DNA of 6,549 bases. Origin: Glaciecola sp038744645 (GTDB lineage: Bacteria; Pseudomonadota; Gammaproteobacteria; Enterobacterales; Alteromonadaceae). Positions 1 to 6,544 of this stretch are shown here, one piece after another. Each line of letters opens with the position of its first letter. The first letter of the stretch is position 1. Made by a program: the position numbers and the translations under genes. The stretch covers positions 1-6,549 of the forward strand of contig JBCDMA010000219.1 of NCBI GenBank assembly GCA_038744645.1, read 5' to 3'. The notes below the pieces were generated by a model. It was not told where the DNA came from. It saw only the letters and a list, made by a program, of their open reading frames with translations, and made no database searches.

Positions 1-24
1 TACGCCAACCGGCGAAATTGTCAA
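1..24 (-). promoter_or_regulatory. rRNA operon P2-type promoter, cut by the window edge
   Basis: On the minus strand a perfect -35 hexamer TTGACA lies at 24-19. It is followed by a 16-nt spacer ending in GGCG and then TA at bases 2-1, where the -10 box would begin before the window ends. E. coli rrn P2 has the same plan as I recall it: TTGACT, 16 nt ending GGCG, then TATTAT. It would fire leftward, out of the window, about 117 bp downstream of the P1-like promoter, close to the P1-P2 distance in E. coli. The -10 box is not visible, so the call rests on the -35, the spacer ending and the pairing with P1. Confidence 0.62.
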
Positions 25-66
25 GAAAAAATGGGCAAATATTAGTGCTTTTATTTTCTTGTTTTC

Positions 67-82
67 CAGCAAAATATTGCTG
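67..82. repeat. Short inverted repeat between the two rrn-type promoters
   Basis: CAGCAA and TTGCTG form a 6-bp stem around a 4-nt AATA loop. On the minus strand it falls in the leader transcribed from the P1-like promoter, upstream of P2. No T-tract follows it on either strand, so it does not look like an intrinsic terminator. It may simply fold in the leader RNA. No known function is assigned. Confidence 0.4.
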
Positions 83-104
83 AAAAATCGCTATTCCCTG
101 ACAG

Positions 105-165
105 CGAGCGCGCATTGTACAGACACACTCGAAATGTGCAACCCTTTTTGGTGAATTAAACAATC
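105..165 (-). promoter_or_regulatory. rRNA operon P1-type promoter with UP-element-like tract
   Basis: Read on the minus strand there is a -35-like TTGCAC at 141-136, a 16-nt spacer, and a -10 TACAAT at 119-114. A GC-rich discriminator GCGCGC at 113-108 follows, with a likely transcription start near 107-105. Upstream, 165-142 is rich in A and T runs, as in an UP element. The 16-bp spacer, the weak -35, TAtAAT followed directly by GCGC, and the A/T-rich upstream tract are the hallmarks of E. coli rrn P1 promoters, which are controlled by ppGpp/DksA through the GC-rich discriminator. Transcription would leave the window leftward toward a 16S gene that I cannot see. It is inferred, not proven, that the target is rRNA rather than another growth-rate-controlled stable RNA. 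Confidence 0.72.
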
Positions 166-226
166 TTTTTTTAAGTAATTACGTTAACATCGTTAGCGCA
201 TTAGGTTTTCAGAGTTTATTTTTTTA

Positions 227-2944
227 ATGAAGTTAAATCCAAATCAAAAAAGCCAATCGACATTCACTTTTTTTCGTCTCTTCGTAGTTTTAATAACCCT
301 TGTTTCTTTTAAAGCAGCAGCGGATAACCACAACCCGATTTTGAATGCGATCGTCAATATAGAATTCAATAAAGTGGTGCCCTGGGACGATGGGTATAAC
401 TCATCTGGGTTTGGCACTGGATTTGTTATAGATGCAAACCAAGGCATCATTCTTACAAACAAGCATATTGTAAATGTAGGTCCCATTGTCGCGTTCGCTG
501 AATTTTCAAACAAACGAAAACTGCCATTGACGCCAATCTACAGGGATCCTGTGCATGATTTTGGAATGTTCAAATACGATCCAACACTCATTAAAGATTT
601 GGATATCAAACAAATTGAGTTAGATATTAATGCAACTGTCGGTGATGCCATTACACTGTATGGCAATGATGGAGGTGAAGCATTGTCAATTATAGAGGGG
701 GTACTATCTAGGTTAGACAGACCATCTCCAAACTACAACAGCACCAACAATGATTACAACACCTTTTACATGCAGGCCGCGCTTGGAACCAGTGGAGGTT
801 CTTCGGGCTCCCCTATCTTAAATAAAAACGGAAAGGCCATCGCGATAAATGCGGGAGGCAGGTTTGATACCGCTGCCGCATTCTTCCTTCCAATGAAAAT
901 CATGTATCCCGTAATTCAGAATGTGCTTCAGGGTAACCCAGTGAAAAGAGGTACCTTTGAAGTTGTATTCGAACATATCCCCTTTAATCAAATGGACAAG
1001 TTTGGAAAGGATGCAGCGCAAATCAACTCGCTTCGTTCTTCAAATGGAGAGGCAACTGGTCGCTTACTCATTGAACATATTGTTAAACAAAGCGATGCTG
1101 ACCAATATCTTAGGCTTGGCGATTTTTTGTTGTCCGTCGATTCAATCGATATCTTTGATTTTTATGATTTAGAAACGGTCCTTAACCAAGCAGTTAATGA
1201 ATCCGTTTCGGTTGAGATAAATCGAAATGGTGAAATAAAGACATTTAGTCTGAAGGTTATTGACTTGTTTAATTTGGTGCCCAATGAATACGTTGAGTTT
1301 GGAAAAGCCATCTTTACGCCTATCGGCCTATCTCTTGCAAGATTGTTTAATGTGCCAAGTGATGGCGTGTTGATTACTTCAGATGGTCGTATTTTTGGTG
1401 GACAAGGGATCCGAAACTATGCCCGCGTAGATTCAATAAACGATCAACCAATCGACAATATCGACATGCTGGAAACATTACTTTCCAACATTGCCTTAAA
1501 TCAAAAAGTAAGCGTGCGCTATAAACACGTTTACAACCAACAAAATCAACAATTCGTTAAAATCCGCAATCTCGCGCAATACTTCATTAATCGACGATGC
1601 AGCTCGTCTCTTGGTGACAAATTTTGGAAATGCACGAACATTGATATTTCCATGCAGTTCGCTGACAAAAGAAAAGCAGTGGTAAGGCAAAAAGTCACCA
1701 GTCCTTTTGTTGATCTGGAAGTCTTTCGACCAATAGAAGTCAATATACGAGGCGATGTGACGATGACCGGTTTAGGATTGGTTATTGATGAGAAAAAAGG
1801 ACTCATTCTTACAGACAAAAGTAAAATTGATTCCAGCCTATCTCAAACAAATGTGTATTTTGACAACGGTGCGACAGTATCTGCTGAAGTACTGGCGATA
1901 CACCCATTCTTGAACTTGGTGTTGCTTCGCGCTGATATGAAAGGCATTGTCTTTGAAAGAAACATCATCCCTGATCTCAAGAAGATCAAGGTTGATAATT
2001 ATACTGACGGAGTTTTGTTTGGTCGAAGCACTCACATTGATTTCAACTCTGATGTGGCCATCGGCTGGCCGCTAGTAGTTGATGCAAATACAACTTTTGA
2101 CAGCTTCGATGTTACTTATTTACCGAGTGATTTTTCTTTTTACGTAAGTGAAGATAAGGCGCTTATTGGTGTCGCGCCTGGTTACTCTGAGAAATTCCCT
2201 TATGACATGATTATTCCATCCGAATTGGTGCTTGATTTTATTGATAAAGTTACTTCAGGTGAAGAATGGATTTTCGAACTCAAGGACCAGTTAAGCTATG
2301 TGAGTTTCGCTGAAGCGGTGGAGTTAGGTCTTAGCGCACCTTATATCAACCAAATAGAGCGCAAAATATTCGTCACGCAAGGGGCAGAGTTGGAAAACAG
2401 CGGCTTGCGCTCTGGTGATATCCTACTGACGCTAGATAACAAAAATCTAACGCGTTTAAACGATTTGTACCTAGCATTGAGTCAAGAGGAACATCAATTG
2501 ACCGTATTGCGGAATGGCGAAATCATGGAAATCGTGCTGCGACCTAAGAAATCGAAGTTTTTGAACATTTCAGAAGTGATGGTTTGGGGTGGTTCAATTA
2601 TTCACGAAATGCCTATTTTGATTAATACGCCTGAAGGTACGAGGACCTCATGTTTGCGAATTGGCTTTAGATATTTTGGTGCGCCTATGTATAGCGCGCT
2701 GGGCTCAGATCCGGTCTGCATACTCACAGTCGATGACAATCCCGTGAGCAATGCGGAAGAATTGAAGCAATTATTATTTAATAAAACCGGCGGTGAATTT
2801 ACAAAAATCCTCACCGTAAGGCTGGATAAAAACTTTCAGCTGGCAGAGTACCAAGTGAGAGAAGAAAACTTTTACTGGCCTTCGGTTTACTACTATAGAG
2901 AAGGACGCCAGTGGTCATTTATTTCAAATTTGGATAAAAGCTAA
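227..2944 (+). CDS. Exported tandem HtrA-like serine protease with PDZ domains, Nma111/DEG7 type
   Basis: Probable periplasmic serine endoprotease of 905 residues. Residues 1-32 look like a Sec signal peptide: basic start, hydrophobic stretch about 17-28, AAA before D33. The first trypsin-like domain (about 36-235) has H80 in TNKHIV, D111 in DPVHDFGMF and S193 in GGSSGSP, a complete triad. PDZ-like regions follow at about 278-345 and 360-435. A second trypsin-like fold (about 493-676) has S532, N563 and no GxSGS where the triad should be, so it is presumably inactive. Two more PDZ-like regions lie at about 688-773 and 784-882, with the C-terminal FYWP motif at 882-885. Order, length and motifs (YRDPVHDFG, NTFYMQAA, GGSSGSP, FFLP, YWP) match yeast Nma111 and plant DEG7 as I remember them, not DegP/Q/S, which are half this size. 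ATG 227 is the first start and gives the signal peptide; its Shine-Dalgarno sequence is poor. It diverges from the rrn-type promoter and converges on pssA with a 50-bp gap. Substrates are unknown. Confidence 0.88.
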   Translation: MKLNPNQKSQSTFTFFRLFVVLITLVSFKAAADNHNPILNAIVNIEFNKVVPWDDGYNSSGFGTGFVIDANQGIILTNKHIVNVGPIVAFAEFSNKRKLPLTPIYRDPVHDFGMFKYDPTLIKDLDIKQIELDINATVGDAITLYGNDGGEALSIIEGVLSRLDRPSPNYNSTNNDYNTFYMQAALGTSGGSSGSPILNKNGKAIAINAGGRFDTAAAFFLPMKIMYPVIQNVLQGNPVKRGTFEVVFEHIPFNQMDKFGKDAAQINSLRSSNGEATGRLLIEHIVKQSDADQYLRLGDFLLSVDSIDIFDFYDLETVLNQAVNESVSVEINRNGEIKTFSLKVIDLFNLVPNEYVEFGKAIFTPIGLSLARLFNVPSDGVLITSDGRIFGGQGIRNYARVDSINDQPIDNIDMLETLLSNIALNQKVSVRYKHVYNQQNQQFVKIRNLAQYFINRRCSSSLGDKFWKCTNIDISMQFADKRKAVVRQKVTSPFVDLEVFRPIEVNIRGDVTMTGLGLVIDEKKGLILTDKSKIDSSLSQTNVYFDNGATVSAEVLAIHPFLNLVLLRADMKGIVFERNIIPDLKKIKVDNYTDGVLFGRSTHIDFNSDVAIGWPLVVDANTTFDSFDVTYLPSDFSFYVSEDKALIGVAPGYSEKFPYDMIIPSELVLDFIDKVTSGEEWIFELKDQLSYVSFAEAVELGLSAPYINQIERKIFVTQGAELENSGLRSGDILLTLDNKNLTRLNDLYLALSQEEHQLTVLRNGEIMEIVLRPKKSKFLNISEVMVWGGSIIHEMPILINTPEGTRTSCLRIGFRYFGAPMYSALGSDPVCILTVDDNPVSNAEELKQLLFNKTGGEFTKILTVRLDKNFQLAEYQVREENFYWPSVYYYREGRQWSFISNLDKS

Positions 2945-2994
2945 GGTAAACCAAAGTACGTCTAGCTCTATGCGAATCTGCTATTGCCGCCTTG

Positions 2995-3798
2995 CTACTT
3001 ATCTGCGGCGTCGCTGTCTCGCTTTTGCCGCGACTGTTTTTCGAATTCTTCGAAATCAGCATCTGCTTCTGTGTCTCCGACAACGTCTTCTAGGGTGACT
3101 TTATCCACACTTCTAAACGTATTTACCGGTCCCGCGATCGCATATAATGTAAAAACCGTCAGTAGAACAAGCGAGGGAGCGGTGGCCACAATAATAAAAA
3201 TAAGCATGACAACAAGCATGGCCACAAAGGGCACTTTGCCATGAAAATCCAGTTCCTTGAATGAATTGTACTTAAAGTTGCTGACCATTAATATCCCGGT
3301 CAAACCAGTGATCATTGCAACAAAGATAGAAAAGTCGTTCCCATTGATGTCGTAGTCGTAACAAACCCAAACCATTCCTCCAACGACTGCTGCTGCTGCC
3401 GGGCTTGCCAGTCCCTGAAAGAATCTTTTGTCAGCAGCATTGATCTGAGTATTAAATCTGGCAAGGCGAAGTGCTGCCCCCGCAACATAGATAAATGCGG
3501 CTAACCAACCCAGTTTCCCTAACTCGGTCATACCAAAATTATAGGCAACTAACGCGGGTGCAATGCCGAACGATACCATGTCAGCCATAGAATCATACTC
3601 AGCGCCAAACGCTGATTGTGTATTGGTGATCCGTGCGACCCGACCGTCGAGACCATCGAATATCATCGCGACAAAAATGGCTACTGCAGCGTGTTCAAAG
3701 CGGCCGTTCATCGACATTACAACTGCATAGAAGCCACTGAACAATCCTGCTGTTGTAAGAAGATTTGGCAACAGATAAATCCCGCGATGCTTTTCCAT
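2995..3798 (-). CDS. pssA: CDP-diacylglycerol--serine O-phosphatidyltransferase (phosphatidylserine synthase)
   Basis: Membrane enzyme that joins CDP-diacylglycerol and L-serine to give phosphatidylserine and CMP, the committed step to phosphatidylethanolamine. The CDP-alcohol phosphatidyltransferase signature is complete. Numbered from a GTG at 3825, it reads D57-G-L-D60-G-x2-A64-R65-x8-G74-x3-D78-x3-D82; the aspartates bind metal and the nucleotide. Other family blocks are KHRGIYLLPN, ALRLARFN, FFQGLASPAAA and LMVSNFKYNSFK. About seven or eight hydrophobic segments follow, then an acidic, charged tail of about 30 residues. This is the Bacillus-type integral membrane family, unrelated to the phospholipase-D-like PssA of E. 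coli. I place the start at ATG 3798 (267 residues). A GGTG/GGAAGG Shine-Dalgarno lies 8-11 nt upstream, and family proteins start close to KHRGIYLLPN. The in-frame GTG at 3825 would add nine residues but has no ribosome binding site and abuts the clpB terminator. Stop is TAG. Confidence 0.93.
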   Translation of the reverse strand: MEKHRGIYLLPNLLTTAGLFSGFYAVVMSMNGRFEHAAVAIFVAMIFDGLDGRVARITNTQSAFGAEYDSMADMVSFGIAPALVAYNFGMTELGKLGWLAAFIYVAGAALRLARFNTQINAADKRFFQGLASPAAAAVVGGMVWVCYDYDINGNDFSIFVAMITGLTGILMVSNFKYNSFKELDFHGKVPFVAMLVVMLIFIIVATAPSLVLLTVFTLYAIAGPVNTFRSVDKVTLEDVVGDTEADADFEEFEKQSRQKRDSDAADK

Positions 3799-3806
3799 AG
3801 GTCGTT

Positions 3807-3815
3807 CACCCTTCC
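3807..3815 (-). promoter_or_regulatory. Ribosome binding site that supports the ATG 3798 start of pssA
   Basis: The minus strand reads GGAAGGGTG here. GGTG ends 8 nt before the ATG at 3798 and GGAAGG ends 11 nt before it, both usable for pairing with the 16S 3' end. Nothing comparable precedes the alternative GTG at 3825. The site lies inside the nine-codon extension that the GTG start would require. Confidence 0.55.
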
Positions 3816-3828
3816 CACATATCACTAC

Positions 3829-3863
3829 AAAACAAAACAGCCCTAATAAATATATTTGGGCTG
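3829..3863 (-). terminator. Rho-independent terminator after clpB
   Basis: On the minus strand CAGCCC (3863-3858) pairs with GGGCTG (3843-3838) around an A/T-rich 14-nt loop, followed at once by TTTTGTTTT (3837-3829). It lies about 50 nt after the clpB stop codon. This fits an intrinsic terminator ending the clpB transcript and separating it from pssA, whose start follows 31 nt after the T-tract. The stem is only six base pairs, with possible extra A-T pairs inside the loop, so some read-through into pssA is plausible. Confidence 0.72.
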
Positions 3864-3914
3864 CTTTACCGTTTTTACATTTAATGAGTATATCAAATTA
3901 TTGAATTTTTTAGA

Positions 3915-6485
3915 CTAAATAATACTAAGCTCATCGTCAGTAACATCGATTCTGATCGTTTCCTTGCTGCCAAGAGAGTCTGATAATAGCTTCTCTGCCA
4001 ACGGGTTTTCGATTTGCGTCTGTATCGCTCTTTTCAATGGTCGCGCTCCAAATACAGGGTCAAATCCAGCATCTGCTAATTTATCTAACGCGCTGGCTGA
4101 TATCTCCAGTTTGTACTGCATATCATGCAACCGCTGTCGCAGGCTGGCCAATTGGATCTTGGCAATGGCTTTAATTTGCTCCCTCGTCAATGGGTGGAAA
4201 ACCACAATATCATCTACTCTATTAATAAACTCAGGCCGAAAATGCATGCTTAACACTTGCATCACACTGGATTTCATCGATTCATAGTTTTCCTCACCCG
4301 CTTGCTCTTGGATTAAATCAGACCCAAGATTCGACGTCATAATTATCAGCGTATTTTTGAAATCGACAGTGCGCCCTTGCCCGTCGGTAAGCCTGCCATC
4401 GTCCAATACCTGCAATAGAATGTTAAAGACATCTGGATGCGCCTTTTCTACTTCATCAAGCAATATCACCGAGTACGGTTTACGCCGAACAGCTTCAGTT
4501 AAATACCCACCCTCGTCGTAACCGACATAGCCTGGGGGCGCGCCGACTAATCTGGCAACCGAGTGTTTCTCCATAAATTCCGACATGTCAATTCTGATCA
4601 TTGCTGATTCAGTATCAAACATAAAGTTGGCAAGTGCTTTACATAATTCTGTTTTACCTACGCCCGTCGGACCTAAAAAGAGAAAAGAACCGACAGGTTT
4701 GTTTGGGTCAGATAGGCCTGCTCTAGAGCGTCTAATTGCATTGGAAACGGCTTTTACCGCTTCATCCTGACCAATTACGCGTTTGGCAAGGACCGACTCC
4801 ATATTGACCAATTTTTGTTTTTCACTCTCAAGCATCTTGGCGACGGGTATACCGGTCCAGCGCGACAATACATCGGCGATTTCCACATCAGTCACTTTGT
4901 TTTTCAATAGTTGATTGTCGGACGTTTCTACTTCTGCTGCTTTTTCAAGCCGTTGTTCAAGCTCAGGGATCCTACCGTACTGCAACTCTGACATTCTATT
5001 CAAGTCTGATGCCCTTCTGGCGATCTCTAAATCTAATTTGGCTTGTTCCAGCTCAGCTTTGATCCCCTGTGTGCCTTGCATTGCGTCTTTTTCAGACGAC
5101 CAGATTTTTTCCAAATCAGCGAACTTGTTCTCCGCTTGCTCGCGCTCTAATTCGATTGTTTGCAACCGCTTATAACTGGCTTCATCTGTTTCTTTTGCCA
5201 GCGCTTGTTCTTCAAGTTTCAATTGAATAATGCGCCTCTCAAGCCTATCCATTTCTTCGGGCTTGCTGTCGATTTGCATGCGGATACTGGATGCCGCTTC
5301 ATCTATTAGATCGATGGCTTTATCAGGTAGTTGCCTATCGCTGATATAGCGATGCGACAAGCTGGCTGCAGCGACAATAGCAGGATCGGTGATATCAACG
5401 GAATGATGCAGCTCGTAACGCTCTTTTAATCCGCGCAAAATAGCAATGGTATCTTCAACTGATGGTTGGTCGACCAATACCTTTTGAAACCGTCTCTCTA
5501 AAGCGGCATCTTTTTCAATATATTTTCTATATTCATCAAGGGTCGTTGCCCCCACACAGTGTAACTCACCTCTCGCCAACGCTGGTTTCAGCATGTTACC
5601 AGCATCCATGGCACCATCAGTTTTTCCAGCGCCTACCATGGTGTGAAGTTCGTCGATAAACAGGATGACACGCCCCTCTTCTTTACTGAGTTCCGTTAGC
5701 ACGGCTTTTAGTCTCTCTTCAAATTCACCACGGTATTTTGCGCCTGCTAGCAATGCGCCCATATCCAGTGACAAGACGCGTTTTCCTTTAAGGCCTTCCG
5801 GGACTTCGCCGTTGATTATTCGCTGCGCTAAGCCTTCTGCAATTGCGGTTTTACCCACACCTGGCTGCCCAATCAGTACGGGATTGTTTTTTGTTCGACG
5901 CTGCAGTACCTGGACTGTCCGCCGGATTTCATCATCACGGCCAATGACTGGATCTAACTTTCCTTGTTCAGCACGTTCTGTCAAATCAGTCGTATATTTC
6001 TCTAGCGCTTGTCGTACATCCTCAGCATTTTGGTCTGTAATTGCCTGCCCACCGCGCATTTTTTCAATGGCTTGTTCTACTTTTTGCGACGTTACCCCTT
6101 GTTGTTTCAATAAGTTCCCAAGGGTGCCTTCATCCTGCACTGCAGCTAGTACAAATAGCTCTGATGTGATGAATTCATCTTTACGCTTCTGAGACAGTTT
6201 GTCACAAAGATTTAAAAGCCTTACGGTCTCTCGCCCAAGCTGCACATCTGCACCCGCTCCCTGCACCTTTGGAAGCTTATCGATTGCTTCGGCGATGGCG
6301 GAGCGTAGCTGGTTGATGTTGATGCTTAACTGATCAAATAACGGGCGGACAGTACCGCCTTGTTGATTGAGAAGTGCAGATAACATGTGCACTGGTTCAA
6401 TGAATTGGTGGTCTCTGCCTAACGCTAACGACTGTGCGTCTGAAATGGCGATTTGAAATTTGTTTGTAAATTTATCCAACCGCAT
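3915..6485 (-). CDS. clpB: ATP-dependent protein disaggregase ClpB (Hsp104 family)
   Basis: Cytoplasmic hexameric AAA+ machine that, with DnaK/DnaJ/GrpE, threads aggregated proteins through its pore after heat stress. It is 856 residues against 857 in E. coli, and the key positions fall on the E. coli numbers. The N-terminal substrate domain spans about 1-145. NBD1 has Walker A GQPGVGKT (K212), pore tyrosine Y251 in KYRGEFE, Walker B LFIDE (E279) and arginine fingers R331/R332. The coiled-coil middle domain, about 405-525, includes Y503 and marks ClpB rather than ClpA or ClpC. NBD2 has Walker A GPTGVGKT (K611), pore GYVGY (Y653), Walker B LLDE (E678), arginine finger R756 and sensor-2 GARPLKR (R815). 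There is no ClpP-binding IGF/L tripeptide loop, as expected. ATG 6485 has GGAG 8 nt upstream and a sigma-32 promoter behind it. Stop is TAG, followed by a terminator. No sign of truncation or frameshift. Confidence 0.98.
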   Translation of the reverse strand: MRLDKFTNKFQIAISDAQSLALGRDHQFIEPVHMLSALLNQQGGTVRPLFDQLSININQLRSAIAEAIDKLPKVQGAGADVQLGRETVRLLNLCDKLSQKRKDEFITSELFVLAAVQDEGTLGNLLKQQGVTSQKVEQAIEKMRGGQAITDQNAEDVRQALEKYTTDLTERAEQGKLDPVIGRDDEIRRTVQVLQRRTKNNPVLIGQPGVGKTAIAEGLAQRIINGEVPEGLKGKRVLSLDMGALLAGAKYRGEFEERLKAVLTELSKEEGRVILFIDELHTMVGAGKTDGAMDAGNMLKPALARGELHCVGATTLDEYRKYIEKDAALERRFQKVLVDQPSVEDTIAILRGLKERYELHHSVDITDPAIVAAASLSHRYISDRQLPDKAIDLIDEAASSIRMQIDSKPEEMDRLERRIIQLKLEEQALAKETDEASYKRLQTIELEREQAENKFADLEKIWSSEKDAMQGTQGIKAELEQAKLDLEIARRASDLNRMSELQYGRIPELEQRLEKAAEVETSDNQLLKNKVTDVEIADVLSRWTGIPVAKMLESEKQKLVNMESVLAKRVIGQDEAVKAVSNAIRRSRAGLSDPNKPVGSFLFLGPTGVGKTELCKALANFMFDTESAMIRIDMSEFMEKHSVARLVGAPPGYVGYDEGGYLTEAVRRKPYSVILLDEVEKAHPDVFNILLQVLDDGRLTDGQGRTVDFKNTLIIMTSNLGSDLIQEQAGEENYESMKSSVMQVLSMHFRPEFINRVDDIVVFHPLTREQIKAIAKIQLASLRQRLHDMQYKLEISASALDKLADAGFDPVFGARPLKRAIQTQIENPLAEKLLSDSLGSKETIRIDVTDDELSII

Positions 6486-6493
6486 GATACCGA

Positions 6494-6497
6494 CTCC
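6494..6497 (-). promoter_or_regulatory. clpB ribosome binding site
   Basis: GGAG on the minus strand, 8 nt before ATG 6485, is a well-placed Shine-Dalgarno sequence. It confirms the start chosen for clpB, which also matches the family N-terminus MRLDKFT. Confidence 0.8.
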
Positions 6498-6515
6498 GTG
6501 ATTTAGATAATGTAG

Positions 6516-6544
6516 AAATGGGTGCGTAAGGGGGTCATTTCAAG
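6516..6544 (-). promoter_or_regulatory. Sigma-32 (RpoH) heat-shock promoter of clpB
   Basis: On the minus strand a perfect heat-shock -35 CTTGAAA (6544-6538) is followed by a 14-nt spacer and then ACCCATTT (6523-6516). That is one base away from the sigma-32 -10 consensus CCCCATnT. The site is 31 nt or more upstream of the clpB ATG, leaving a short leader of roughly 20-25 nt that contains the GGAG site. E. coli clpB is a known RpoH target, so position and gene agree. Any sigma-70 promoter for basal expression would lie upstream, outside the window. Confidence 0.88.

Noticed and set aside
148..177. TTGGTG followed 17-18 bp later by TTAAGT/TAAGTA as a rightward promoter for the protease gene
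   Set aside because: The -35 is partial and the -10 matches consensus poorly; the A/T-rich tract makes such hits cheap.
2939..2967. Possible weak hairpin AGCTA/TAGCT between the convergent protease and pssA genes
   Set aside because: Only five base pairs around a long loop. On the minus strand a few Ts follow, but there is no GC-rich stem, so I do not call a terminator for either gene.
2986..3009. GCCGC/GCGGC inverted repeat at the 3' end of pssA
   Set aside because: Five base pairs, a 14-nt loop, partly within coding sequence and without a T-tract; most likely chance.
2984..3244. An 86-codon plus-strand frame overlapping the end of pssA
   Set aside because: Serine- and threonine-rich shadow of the pssA C-terminal coding sequence; the pssA frame carries all the family motifs.
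3799..3825. GTG at 3825 as the start of pssA
   Set aside because: In frame, but it has no Shine-Dalgarno and directly abuts the clpB terminator T-tract. ATG 3798 has a usable site and matches the usual start of the family. Not fully excluded.
5665..6192. A 175-codon open frame on the plus strand inside clpB
   Set aside because: It lies antisense to the conserved ClpB N-domain and NBD1, is rich in Ser/Arg/Pro/Cys as reverse-frame shadows are, and shows no recognisable domain or ribosome binding site.
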